From: Campylobacter lari subsp. lari
Lineage (GTDB): Bacteria; Campylobacterota; Campylobacteria; Campylobacterales; Campylobacteraceae
DNA: 64,000 nucleotides
Assembly (NCBI RefSeq): GCF_013372185.1
Contig: NZ_CP053830.1
Coordinates: 1,426,001-1,490,000 of the forward strand
Direction: 5' to 3'
The notes under the pieces are model-generated. The model was not told the origin of the DNA. It did not search any database and saw nothing but the letters and a program-made list of their open reading frames with translations. The translations under genes were made by a program, and so were the position numbers. Shown here piece by piece: positions 36,036 through 46,800 of this stretch (positions are counted from its first letter, which is position 1; the number at the start of each line of letters is the position of its first letter).

Positions 36036-37616
36036 TTATCCTTTTTGGTTGTTTTTATTTTGCAAATAATGCATTAAAAATGTAGGGATAATCCCAAATA
36101 ACACTATAATCAAAGATGGCAAAGAAACATTGTAAATTAATTCATTTTCACTATAAGCAAATACAAGCGATGAAAGCGTTTGAAAACCTGAAGGTGAAAG
36201 TATAGTTGAAATAGGCAATTCTTTTAAAATATCTACACAAATAATCACCACAGCCAAAGCTAAATAATGCTTCATCAAAGGAAAGTGAACTTGAGTGAAA
36301 ATTTTAAATGGTTTTGATTTTAAAGTTAAATTAGCATAGTCGATATTTTTTGAAATTCTCTCATAGCCTGATTGAGTTGCAAAAATTCCAGAAGCTAAAA
36401 ATCTCACAAAATACCCAAAAAACAACACTAAAAATCCACCACCTATGGCATACTCAAAGGACAAAAGATCAAAAATATAATTTAACACACCCAAAATCAC
36501 TAAAATTCCCACAGCTACTACAGCTCCAGGTAAAGAATACCCCAAAGTCGTAAGCCAAAGGATGATTTTAGATGCTTTTGTGTCATTTAAACGCACCACA
36601 AAACACAAATAAAATGCCACTCCCACAATAGCAAAAGAACTCACCAAAGCCACACTAATGCTATAAAATGCAGGGGTTAAGACATTGTTTAAATTTTGCA
36701 TAAAATCAAACCCAACCCAATAAACAAGCCACATAATAGGCACTACAAAGGCTAAAAATGCCACTAAAAAGCACCATAAAAAGGCTAAAAACGCCTTAGT
36801 GCCTTTTAGCTCATCTTTTGGAGTGGGTAAAAACACATTTTGATTAAAGCCTTTTTTACCTCTTTGAATTTTTTCTAAAAGCATCAAAAGTGCGATAAAC
36901 ACAAGCAAAGCCACGCTCAAAGCCACAGCACTAACTTCATCACCACCACTTCCCCATGTTCTAAAAATTCCTGCACTAAAAGTATCTACGCCAAAATATG
37001 CCACCAAGCCATAATCACTCAAAACCTCCATAGCCACCAACAGCAAAGCGCCCACTATACCCACACGGCAAAATGGCAAAATCACTTTAAAAAATGTTTT
37101 CAAATTAGAGGCCTTAAGTGTTTTAGCACTTAAAATGATATTTCCAAGTCCATAAGCAAAAGTATTTTTAGCAAAAAAATACACATAAGGATAAAGTGCA
37201 AAAGATAAAATCACAATCACACCATATGCATTCATGATATCTATACGCCTATCAACACCTAAAAAAGTAGGTATTAAGCCTTGAAATTCAAACAAATCAA
37301 TCCAAACAAAACCCATTACATAGGAAGGTATAGCCAAGGGTAAAATCAAAAACCATTCAAAAAATTTCGAGCCAAAAAATTTATAAAAAGCTATCAAATA
37401 AGCACTAATTAATCCTATAATCAAACACAATACTAAAGTCCCAAACAATATAAAAGCACTACCAAAAATATACCTTGGTAAGACATTTTTACTCAAATGT
37501 TTTAGGGTGTTAATATCTATAAAAGGAAGATGTAAGATGATAGCAAGTATAGGCAGTATGATTAAGCTACAGAAAAAAAAGGTGGCAAAAGACCACCTTA
37601 GACTTAAGAATTTCAA
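36036..37616 (-). CDS. fbpB: Ferric iron ABC transporter, permease
   Basis: The protein has 526 residues with about twelve membrane helices in two halves, each carrying an inner-membrane-component EAA-like loop. In the first half this is AKTLKASNLKTFFKVILPFCR, in the second SKNIDYANLTLKSKPFKIFTQVHFPLMK. This fused two-domain form is standard for FbpB. The gene follows fbpA after 17 bases and precedes fbpC by 2. Confidence 0.92.
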   Translation of the reverse strand: MKFLSLRWSFATFFFCSLIILPILAIILHLPFIDINTLKHLSKNVLPRYIFGSAFILFGTLVLCLIIGLISAYLIAFYKFFGSKFFEWFLILPLAIPSYVMGFVWIDLFEFQGLIPTFLGVDRRIDIMNAYGVIVILSFALYPYVYFFAKNTFAYGLGNIILSAKTLKASNLKTFFKVILPFCRVGIVGALLLVAMEVLSDYGLVAYFGVDTFSAGIFRTWGSGGDEVSAVALSVALLVFIALLMLLEKIQRGKKGFNQNVFLPTPKDELKGTKAFLAFLWCFLVAFLAFVVPIMWLVYWVGFDFMQNLNNVLTPAFYSISVALVSSFAIVGVAFYLCFVVRLNDTKASKIILWLTTLGYSLPGAVVAVGILVILGVLNYIFDLLSFEYAIGGGFLVLFFGYFVRFLASGIFATQSGYERISKNIDYANLTLKSKPFKIFTQVHFPLMKHYLALAVVIICVDILKELPISTILSPSGFQTLSSLVFAYSENELIYNVSLPSLIIVLFGIIPTFLMHYLQNKNNQKG

Positions 37617-37633
37617 ATTTTATTTTTCCTTAA

Positions 37634-38638
37634 TTATTTCCATTGAACTTCATCAAAAATCATCAAAGCTTCTTTAGCATTTCCCCAGTAAGCTTCAAAA
37701 TTTGGTTTTTCTACTTTAAACTCACCCCATGATTGTAAAATTTTAGCAGGTTTTACTTCTTTATTAACAGGATACTCATAGTTTTGGTTTGTTAAAATTT
37801 CTTGTGCTTCTTTTGAAAGCATAAACTCAATAAATTTAACCGCAGCATCTTTATTTTTAGAAGTTTTTAAAACACCTATGCCACTTACATTGATATGTGT
37901 TCCTCTATCATCTTGGTTTGGAAAAATCACTTTTACCGAATTTGCAGCTTCAACATCTTTAGGATTTTTTGAATTTGCTAAATGTCCTAGATAATAACTA
38001 TTTGATATAGCTACATCGCCTTCTTTTGCATAAATTGCACGAATTTGATCACGATCCCCACCTTTTGGAGTGCGTGCAAGATTATTTGCTATGCCTTGTG
38101 CCCATTCTTTTGCTTTTTCTTTGCCTAAAGTATCTATCATAGCGCTTAATAAAGAGATATTATAAACATTATTTGAACTTCTTACTAAAACTTTACCTTT
38201 AAATTTAGGATCTGCTAAATCTTCATAAGTTTTGATTTCTCCATCTTTGATTCTATCTTTAGAAGCGATGATGATTCTTGCTCTTGTTGTAAAAGCATAC
38301 CATTCATTGTTTTTGCCTCTTAATTCTTTTGGAGAAAGTTTTTCTAGCTCAGGCGAGCTAACCGATACGAAAAGATTATTTGTACGAACTTGTTCCAAAT
38401 TTCCCGCATCAGCAGTCATAAACAAATCTGCCTTTGAGTTTTTACCTTCAACTTCTAATCTTTTAGCAAGTTCATTAGCTTTAGCTTGCACTACATTAAT
38501 ACTAATCCCTGTTTTTTCTTGAAATAATTTAAAAATTCCTTTATCAGCATCATAATGTCTATGAGAATAAATCGTAAGCTCTTGAGCACTTAAACTCATA
38601 GCAGCTAATAAAGATAGTAAAACTACTTTTGCTTTCAT
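37634..38638 (-). CDS. fbpA: Periplasmic ferric-iron-binding protein
   Basis: Captures Fe(III) in the periplasm and hands it to FbpBC. The protein has 334 residues with a signal peptide (MKAKVVLLSLLAAMSLSA). Likely iron ligands of the C. jejuni type (one His, four Tyr) are visible: SHRHYDADKG near the N-terminus (His and Tyr), the Tyr in SNNVYNISLL, and the adjacent pair in ISNSYYLGHLAN. It is first in the operon. Candidate Fur sites lie in the shared upstream region with cgb. Confidence 0.93.
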   Translation of the reverse strand: MKAKVVLLSLLAAMSLSAQELTIYSHRHYDADKGIFKLFQEKTGISINVVQAKANELAKRLEVEGKNSKADLFMTADAGNLEQVRTNNLFVSVSSPELEKLSPKELRGKNNEWYAFTTRARIIIASKDRIKDGEIKTYEDLADPKFKGKVLVRSSNNVYNISLLSAMIDTLGKEKAKEWAQGIANNLARTPKGGDRDQIRAIYAKEGDVAISNSYYLGHLANSKNPKDVEAANSVKVIFPNQDDRGTHINVSGIGVLKTSKNKDAAVKFIEFMLSKEAQEILTNQNYEYPVNKEVKPAKILQSWGEFKVEKPNFEAYWGNAKEALMIFDEVQWK

Positions 38639-38667
38639 TTTATAAATTTCCTTAATTTTAAATTTTG

Positions 38668-38742
38668 AAATTGATAAGGATTATTATATTAATAATTCAC
38701 TTTATATTTACTTAAATTGATACACATAATCATTTTAAAGTA
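38668..38742. promoter_or_regulatory. Candidate Fur sites upstream of fbpABC
   Basis: Two AT-rich partial matches to the Fur box: TTGATAAGGATTATTATATT at 38671-38690, and TTGATACACATAATCATTTT at 38718-38737. Both resemble GATAATNATTATC imperfectly. They fall in the gap between divergent fbpA and cgb. Iron repression of fbpABC is expected biologically; the exact site is inferred. Confidence 0.4.
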
Positions 38743-38791
38743 AAATAATACAAAATTAACATAAATCAAGATATTTTTTCTCTCATTTTTA

Positions 38792-38797
38792 TATAAT
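38792..38797 (+). promoter_or_regulatory. Putative -10 box of cgb
   Basis: TATAAT 31 bases before the cgb ATG. At 38756-38771 TTAACATAAATCAAGA matches only the first half of the C. jejuni NssR operator (TTAAC...GTTAA), so nitrosative-stress control of the same type is uncertain. Confidence 0.5.
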
Positions 38798-38827
38798 CAT
38801 CAAAAATACATATTTTAAGGAGATAAA

Positions 38828-39256
38828 ATGACTCAAGAGCAAATTCAAATCATCAAAGATTGCGTGCCAATTTTACAAAAAAATGGCGAAGTTTTAACTA
38901 AAGAATTTTATAAAATCATGTTTGAAGAATACCCTGAAGTAAAACCTATGTTTAATATGGAAAAACAAGCCTCAGGTGAGCAACCAAAAGCTTTGGCAAT
39001 GGCTATTTTAATGGCGGCAAAAAATGTAGAAAATTTAGAAAATATGAGAAGTTTTGTTGATAAAGTAGCTATCACTCACACAAATTTAAATGTCAAAGAA
39101 GAACATTACCCTATAGTAGGTGCTTGTCTTTTAAAGGCTATTAAAGTAGTGCTAAATGCAGATGAAACTACATTAAAAGCTTGGGAAGAAGCTTACAAAG
39201 CTATCGCTAAATTTTACATAGATATTGAAAAAGAAATTTATGCAAAAAATAAATAA
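38828..39256 (+). CDS. cgb: Single-domain haemoglobin
   Basis: Detoxifies nitric oxide to nitrate. The protein has 142 residues, a full single globin domain without a reductase. The proximal haem ligand is H84 (AITHTNLNV), the segment EEHYPIVGACLLKAI follows as in Vitreoscilla haemoglobin, and the distal-side region LTKEFYKIMFEEYPEVKPMFN is present (Tyr at B10). RBS AAGGAG precedes the ATG. Single gene, with a terminator shared with the convergent ABC exporter. Confidence 0.95.
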   Translation: MTQEQIQIIKDCVPILQKNGEVLTKEFYKIMFEEYPEVKPMFNMEKQASGEQPKALAMAILMAAKNVENLENMRSFVDKVAITHTNLNVKEEHYPIVGACLLKAIKVVLNADETTLKAWEEAYKAIAKFYIDIEKEIYAKNK

Positions 39257-39257
39257 A

Positions 39258-39280
39258 TAGGCTTTGATTTTCAAAGCCTA
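39258..39280. terminator. Bidirectional terminator between cgb and the ABC exporter
   Basis: Arms TAGGCTTTGA and TCAAAGCCTA around TTT, followed by AAATTTTTCT. It lies between two convergent genes. Confidence 0.8.
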
Positions 39281-40906
39281 AAATTTTTCTACTGCATTTT
39301 TAGCTAGTTCTTTTATATCGCCTTTTAATTCACAAATTTCTCCATTTTGTGCGAGTAAAATCCTATCAGCCATATCAAAATACGCATCATCATGCGTTAT
39401 AGCAAATATAGTAATACCTTTTTGTTTTAAAAGTGGCAACAATTTGGTATAAAAAAATTTTCTAAACATAGGATCTTGATCAGCTGCCCATTCATCTAAA
39501 ATCAAAATATCTCTTTTTTCAAGTAAAGCAACAAGCATAGCAAGGCGCTTTTTCTGCCCAGCTGAAAGCTTTATAGTGCTAAAAGTATTTTCCACAAGCT
39601 CTACTTTTTCATTTAATTCTAAAATTTTAAGCCAATATGCTAAGTCTTCTTTACTAAATTTCTCATCTTCTAAAACATGCTCAAATAAATGAAAATCACT
39701 AAAAATCGCACTAATTAAACTTCTATACTCATAAATATTTTCCGAAGTTACTTTTTCATCATCTAAAAAAATATCTCCTTTAAAATCTGTAAAAAGTCCA
39801 GCTAAAATCATAGAAAAAGTAGATTTACCACTACCATTTTTACCTATTAAAAATACACATTCGCCTTTTTCAAGCTCAAAATTTACAGGCTTTAGGGCAA
39901 ATTTTTCATTATACGCAAAAGACACATCTTTAAAATAAAGTTTTTGCCAAGTCTTACCACTTTGACCGATCTTAAACTCATGAGAATAATTTTCTAAATT
40001 TAAATTTGAAATTTTATCTAAAGCGATTTTTGCCATCATAAGCGTAGGAAAACTTCCTATCATAGCTCCAAGTGGTGCTCTTAAAAAAAGCACACTCAAA
40101 GCTATAGTCGTAGCACTTTGCAAACTAGCAAGCTCATAATTTAAAGCTATATAAAACTCCACTCCTACTAAAGCTAGCATAGCGCTATTGCTCCAATTGT
40201 TAGATAAAATATGCAAAATATTTCCCATAGTGGAGCTTTTTTTCTTTTTTAGAGCATTTTTTTCAAACTCATTTTCATAATAATGCTTTGCTCTTAAAGG
40301 ATTTAAGGTTAATTCTTTATGCCCTTGTAAAATATTTTGATAGTTTTTTTGCAAAGCATCATCATTTTCTCTAGCATTTTTAAAATAAAAATACACCTTG
40401 CTCATCAAAAAATTATCCACCAAAAAAACACACACTATCCACGCTAGACACAAAAAGAAAATTTCCAAAGAAAGATAAGCTATATAAGCACTTACACAAA
40501 CAATCAAAACACTTGATTGTATAAATTCAGGAAGTCTTAAAAGCCCAAAAGAAATACTACGCACATCATTGTTTAAAGAAGCTAAAATCTTTGCTTTAGT
40601 AGTGTTTAAAATACTCAAAACACTTGTATCTAAAATTTGCTTTACAACTCTTCTTTGCATTTTAAAAATAAAACTTTGTCCAAACGAGCTTAGAGCAATT
40701 TCTACAAAAGAAGAACTCGCAAAAAACACAAGCAATAAAAGCACAAAATACACAATGATGTTTGAATTTTCAAGATTAGTTTTTAATAAAAATTCATTAA
40801 TAAAAACCAAAGTCAATACACCCAATATACTCGTAAAAATACTAAAAAGTAGAAAAAGAATGATTTTAAATTTATTTTCTTGAAATAAAATCCACAAAAA
40901 ACTCAC
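39278..40906 (-). CDS. Cyclic-peptide-type ABC exporter (YojI/SyrD family)
   Basis: The protein has 542 residues: six membrane helices in the first 300 residues fused to an ATPase. Walker A is LIGKNGSGKSTFS, the signature is KLSAGQKKRLAML (LSAGQ in place of LSGGQ), Walker B is RDILILDEWAADQDP, and the H-loop is FAITHDD. The LSAGQ signature and the DEWAADQDPxFRxxFY stretch are typical of SyrD/PvdE/YojI exporters, which pump siderophore precursors, lipopeptides or, for YojI, microcin J25. No peptide synthetase or precursor gene is nearby, so the substrate is unknown. It may serve self-protection. Confidence 0.85.
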   Translation of the reverse strand: MSFLWILFQENKFKIILFLLFSIFTSILGVLTLVFINEFLLKTNLENSNIIVYFVLLLLVFFASSSFVEIALSSFGQSFIFKMQRRVVKQILDTSVLSILNTTKAKILASLNNDVRSISFGLLRLPEFIQSSVLIVCVSAYIAYLSLEIFFLCLAWIVCVFLVDNFLMSKVYFYFKNARENDDALQKNYQNILQGHKELTLNPLRAKHYYENEFEKNALKKKKSSTMGNILHILSNNWSNSAMLALVGVEFYIALNYELASLQSATTIALSVLFLRAPLGAMIGSFPTLMMAKIALDKISNLNLENYSHEFKIGQSGKTWQKLYFKDVSFAYNEKFALKPVNFELEKGECVFLIGKNGSGKSTFSMILAGLFTDFKGDIFLDDEKVTSENIYEYRSLISAIFSDFHLFEHVLEDEKFSKEDLAYWLKILELNEKVELVENTFSTIKLSAGQKKRLAMLVALLEKRDILILDEWAADQDPMFRKFFYTKLLPLLKQKGITIFAITHDDAYFDMADRILLAQNGEICELKGDIKELAKNAVEKF

Positions 40907-41172
40907 AATAATGCCTTTTTAACAATAAATTGTAAAATTATAGCTACTTATTTATAATATATTTTATCTTTATAAAACCTATTTATAGATACATACAAGC
41001 CTATATAACTCCTTATTATTATACTAATATTTTATTATTGTTTATAATTAAGCTCAAATTTATAAATATAGTATTAATATATACTGTTTGTTATTAAAAT
41101 ATTAGTAATAATCATTACAAATATACAATAAAACAATCAAATACATTAACTATTTTTGAAAGGACTTTTTCA
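40907..41172. other. AT-rich divergent promoter region before the TPS locus
   Basis: 266 bases with no gene. Several TATAAT-like hexamers and the near-palindrome GTAATAATCATTAC at 41105-41118, which weakly resembles a Fur half-site arrangement. GAAAGGA at 41157-41163 is the ribosome binding site for the ATG at 41173. Confidence 0.5.
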
Positions 41173-43788
41173 ATGAATAAAAGACTACCTAAAAACCACC
41201 TCATGGTGGGGGGGGGGGAATGATAATTTTCGTTTTAACTTAAACGTCTTAAACTCTTTAAAAAATTATAAAAACTTCAATCTTTTAAAACTTTATTTGT
41301 TTGCTATCTTTTCATTAAGTTCTTTAGAAGCTGCCACCCAGGCAGAGTATGATAAAACTTCTAATGCTTATATTATTGAAAAACATCATTATGAGAATAA
41401 TGATGCTTATGATTATAATCTTAATAGCTATAAACTCTTAAATGGTAAAAATTTCTATGGTCAAATGGCTAGCAATAAAAATCTTTCAAATATCACTTTA
41501 ATTTATGATAATCCTAAAGATAAAACTCATTCTAAAATGAATGATTTATATTTTAACAAGATATCCTTACTCCAAGTATCAAAGAAGATATTTTTGTAGT
41601 TAATGGCTTTCATAGTTCTAACTCAGCTAATACTACCCTAAATCAAATCAGTTATATACCTTTTTTAGTTTCTGCTTATACCTTTAATGCAAAAGCTAAT
41701 AATAACACCTTAGTATTAAAATCAGGAGAATTATCTTCAGTATATTATTTAAAACCTACCGATAAAGAAGTAGCTAATCCTAAAGCTACTGGTTTAAATA
41801 ATAAATATAATTTTTTAATCACTCCAGCTATAGCAAGAAAAGGTGAAGCAAGTAATAATACTTTAAATTATTTAAAAGATGCTTATGTAAACATGGGTGT
41901 TGAAAACACCTATACCCTACCTTTAAATGGAGCTCCCTATGTATTAGGTGCTTTTGGTGTGGACGCTAATGCTAACAATAATACTGTTATATTAAATAAA
42001 GGAGTAAAAATAGACTTTCATACCACCCCTTATATGCAAAGTGCTTTAGGAGATAATATCTTTGATGAGAGAATGACCCATGTAATTGGAGCAATTACTT
42101 ATAATGGCAATGCTAAAAATAATAAGGTTGTTATAGATGGAGCTTCTTTATTAGTACATGGTCCAAGTGGAGCATATTCAACTTCAGCTGCTACTCACTT
42201 AGGAGGAGCCTTTGTAGATGTTAATAATAATCAAAGCTATGAAGTAAGCTCAAATAAAGTATTAATCAATGATTTAAAACTAGATTTAAGAGTAGATACT
42301 AAAAATACCCCATTAGCTTATAATGCTATCTTAGTAGGGGAAATCTTTGGGGGTAAAATCATACAAGGTAATGCCTATAAAAACACCATAGACATAAAAG
42401 ACTTACAAACCTTATTAGCATTAAATACCAATGTAGAAGTAAAAGCACTCTTAGACTTTTATGCAGGTGTAACTAATAATGGTGTGGCTAATGATAATAG
42501 TATTAGTGTTAATCTTAAAAAGCCATTTGAGATTAATTCTAATTTTACAGGTAAAAACGAGTTTAATCTTTATGGAGGGGTAGCAACTAAAGGAGCTAAT
42601 AGAAATAGTATACACATCAATGGGGATTTAACCCAAGGTATTACTGTTGAAAACCATCAAGATAAAATTCAAATCATAGCAGCACAAACCCTAAGCTCTA
42701 AAGCAAATAATAATAGTATTAATATTAAAAACTCAAACATAGCTATGCCTTTATACTTATATGGAGTGAGTAAAGCCAGTATAGATAATAAAGATTATTA
42801 TGCAAGTAGTGCTTATGCTAATAGTATAGTTTTAGACAATGTAAAATCAGGTAGAAACCTCACTGCTATTATAGAAGCTGATGAAGTCGTAAAAAATACT
42901 ATTAATTACAATATGGTGCAATCTTTATCTAATGCTTCTAATATAGATAAAGGTTCTAAAATCATTTTAAGAGCGAATGAAAATGCTAACAATAATACTT
43001 TAAATATTAAAGATTATTCAAGTGCAGCTAGCTCTAATGTTTATGTTATTAATGCTAAAAATGAAAGTGCTAATAATACTTTTATCTTTGATAATCTAGC
43101 TCTAGGTACAGCTTCTGATAAAAGAGAAGGTGAAATAGTAATTAGTGCTGGTATAGCCAAAAATACTCATGATAATTATACTCATATTAATAATTTAAAT
43201 ATAGATGAATATAAAAACAATTCTACTATCATCATAGCAGCTTCTGGTGTATATAGCAAAAATGATAAAAGCTATAATAATACCTTATATCTAAGTGGTG
43301 ATACTAATATTTTTAATAATACTGATATAGAAGTATTAGCAGGTAGCTTTTTACAAACTAAAGAAGATAATAACTTTGTATCCAAAGCACTAATGCATAA
43401 AAATGGTACTAATAATCATTTAGTATTAAATACAAGCATAAAAGCAAATACTATCAATAACTTTGATCATTTTAGTTTTATCTTAAAAGATAGTGCTAAA
43501 GCTTATTTAAGTACTAAAGAAGTGATTAATCTTTCTAAAGATAGTTCTATTAATATATATACAAACAATAATGTAAAAAATAAAAGCATTATTTTAATGC
43601 AAAGTGAAAAAGGCTTTGTAGATGTAAATAATAAGCATTTAAATCAAGAAGATTTACAAAGCTTATTAAATTTCTTAGTAAAAAACAATAAAAGCTTACA
43701 CAAAAATATCAAAGCAAAAGCACAAAAAGTTAAATACACTCTAAGTGTAAGTAATGATGCAAAAAGCATAGTAGTAAATTTAAATTAA
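41173..43788 (+). pseudogene. Phase-variable NNT-repeat surface protein, off and frameshifted
   Basis: The ATG at 41173 (RBS GAAAGGA) opens MNKRLPKNHLMVGGG and then runs into a G11 tract (41208-41218) and TGA at 41221. With G10 the frame continues through NDNFRFNLNVLNSL, a hydrophobic segment LYLFAIFSLSSLEAATQ (long signal peptide) and on to 41556. There one missing base (for example AACCAAG read as AACAAG at about 41557) shifts the frame again; the rest is open to 43788. A repaired product would have about 871 residues. From about residue 160 it is made of some 16 degenerate repeats with the core A-x-x-NNT-hydrophobic-x-hydrophobic (KANNNTLVL, ANNNTVIL, KANNNSINI, ENANNNTLNI, ESANNTFIF), a pattern expected for a beta-helix. 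No C-terminal barrel is encoded. tpsA follows after 25 bases. Confidence 0.75.
41208..41218 (+). repeat. Poly-G tract (G11), slipped-strand switch
   Basis: Eleven G, starting 35 bases after the ATG. Campylobacter homopolymeric G tracts of 8 or more are known contingency switches. G11 gives a 16-codon product; G10 or G13 opens the next segment up to 41599. Confidence 0.9.
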
Positions 43789-43813
43789 AAATAATACTCA
43801 AAAAGGAGTCAAC

Positions 43814-46800
43814 ATGAAAAAGTTAGCAAATCATATAATACTTTCAGGTGTAACTGTATCTATGTTATTTTCTCCACTAATGGCCTTACCTAGTGGAGGT
43901 AAATTTACTCATGGCACAAGTGGGACTATAACCACTAATGGTAATAATATGAATATTAGTGGAAATGGAATAAACTCAGTTATCCAATGGGGTGGTGGAT
44001 TTAATATAGCAAATGGAGAAAAGGTAAATTTTGGAGGTAAAGACAAAAACTACCTAAATATTGCCCACGGTACTAGTAAATCTACCATAGCTGGTATATT
44101 AAACGCAGGTGGTAATAATGTATTTTTAATCAATCCTAATGGAGTAATCATTACTAAAACAGGAACTATCAATGCTAATCGCTTTGTGGCTTCGACTTCA
44201 TCGATGAGTGATGGGGATATGAAAGCATTTGCTAACTTAAAAAGCTTTGAAGATGGTTTAAGCTTTTCCCCTGTATTTAAACCAAACAAAGCAGGTAATG
44301 TGGTAAATATGGGTAATATTAATGCTAAAAACATTACTTTACAAGGTAATAAAGTAATGTTAAGTGCTGATACTAGTTGGGATGATAAAAATAATAAAAT
44401 AAAATTCAATCAAATCACAGCAGATAATATAGATTTAAAAGGTAATGAAATTTATGTAGATATTTCTACTATAAATTCTAAAAATCTAACTACTGAAGCA
44501 AAAAATAAAGGAATTGCTTATTTAAGTGCTACTGGGTATTATTATAATCCTACAAGAAAATACAATGAATTTAAAAATATAAACAACAAAATCAAAAAAA
44601 CATACAATCAATATATTAGCATAGGTTCTGATGTAGACTGGTGGCATTTTGCTAAAGGGTGGAATGAAAATAAGGATTTTAGAAACAATGTAGCGGGGAA
44701 TACCTTTAAACTTACTAATGATATAGATTTTGGAGCTAATTGTAAAAATGGAGTATGTAGTGGACAAAACTATGCAAATTACTGGGTAGATTTAAATGGT
44801 GATGGTAAAAAAGATGCTAATGAGTATACTAATATGATAGTAGGTAGTGGTGAATTTTTTACCAAAACCTTTGATGGTCAAGGATTTACACTAAAAAATA
44901 TCAATATAGATATTACTAATTGGGGATCTGTTGGTATATTTGGAAGCGCGAAGGATGCAATTTTTAAAAATATAAATGTAGATTATATGGGTGGTGGAAT
45001 TAATGCAAAAGGTACTAGTTGGGTCGGTGGATTTATAGGAACCTCTTTTGCGCCTTCACATCCTTCATTTTCAAATATATCTTTAAGTAATATAGGAAGT
45101 ATTAATGGTTATGATGATTATGAAGGTTATCCAACGTGGATAGGTGGATTTGCTGGTAGGGTTGATAATGCTACTTTTTCAAATATATCTTTAAATAAAA
45201 TAGGAAGTATCAACAGCGGTGGTTCTGTTGGCCCTGTTGGTGGTTTTGCTGGCTCGGCTTATAATAATACTTTTTCAAATATATCCTTAAATGAAATAGG
45301 AAATATTAGTGGTAATAGTAATTTTAAACATGATTTTTCTTCCATTGGTGGATTTGTTGGTGAAAGCATGGGTAGTACTTTTTCAAATATATCCTTAAAT
45401 GAAATAGGAAATATTAGTGGTAATAGTAATTTTAAACATGATTTTTCTTCCATTGGTGGATTTGTTGGTGAAAGCATGGGTAGTACTTTTTCAAATATAT
45501 CTTTGAATAAAATAGGAAATATTAGTGGTAATAGTGAAACAAATACTATTTATGTTGGTGGATTTGTTGGTTATGCTAATGAAAAAAATAATTTTTCAGA
45601 TATCATAATTAAAAAAATAGAAAATATCTCAAGCATTTCTAACGATTGTTCGCACTCTGGTGGATTTGCAGGAGGAGGGCTTATGGAAGGAAAATTTGAA
45701 CGAATTTTCCTTGAAAACATTGCTAATATAAATAGCACATCAAAATCTAAAAGTGCTTATGCGGGAGGATTTATTGGAAACAATATATCTTATTATACAA
45801 CATACTACAATAAACAATTTATTTTTGATGTAAATAATATTTCTTTAAAAGGGGTATCAAATATTACAAGTAAGGCCGAAAATGCTTATGCGGGAGGATT
45901 TGCAGGATTTTTTATTGAAAAAATGAAAAAGCCTAATTATGATGGTTCTGAAAATGGTTATAGTTATAAAATAAATTTAAAAAATATTTATATGTATTTT
46001 GATGAGGATGCAAAAATCACAGCTAATAATAATAATAATAAAAATAATTTTACAGGTAAATTTTATGGTGGCATGGAAGATATTAAAGAAATAGCATTTG
46101 ATAATATCCACATTTATTATAAAAAAGATACTTTAACCAATGCAACAGCTGATGATAAATATCTAAATAAACAAGACTTTAATAAAAATGCTAATAATGT
46201 TAATAAAATTAATGCATACGCTTATTCTGATAGTAATAAGGAACAAGCGTATGAAAATTTTATAAATCATGTTAATACTATCTCTAAACCTATCTTTCCT
46301 ATAATACCACCATCCAAACCATCACAAAATACAGATTATATCCCTAACGCAGAAGATATTATCAATAAAACAGCTGTTTTAGATGAAAATGATTTACTTA
46401 AAGAAATGATTAAGAACGAAATCATTGCTGATATCACCAATGGAAAATATAAATTACATATAAGTGATTTATTAAAAATGCTAGAAGATAAAACAAATTA
46501 TTCTAATATGAGTGAAAATCAAAAGATTGAATTTATAGCCAAATACTTTCTAAGTGGTGATAAAACTAAAGCTTTAGAAGTAGTTCAAAGCTTAGATTTT
46601 CTTTTAGCTTATGAAAACAATGGTTTAAGCACTGCTTCAGAAGATAAATTTGAAGGAAATGGTTTTGGTGTTAAAAATGAAATATTAAGCCAAGTAAATA
46701 ATACAACCGAAAATATCAAAGGCAAATTCGATCAACTAAAAGAGTTAGAACCTTTGGTGAATAGTTCTAATAAATATCTAAAAGATCTTATTACTAAGCA

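Noticed and set aside
41105-41118. Fur or other operator before the NNT-repeat gene
   Set aside because: The palindrome is short and imperfect in very AT-rich DNA, so chance is a sufficient explanation; noted only as part of the intergenic region.
45259-45477. Minus-strand frame with a repeated protein sequence
   Set aside because: It is a shadow of the 108-bp tandem duplication in tpsA, and antisense to a clear gene.
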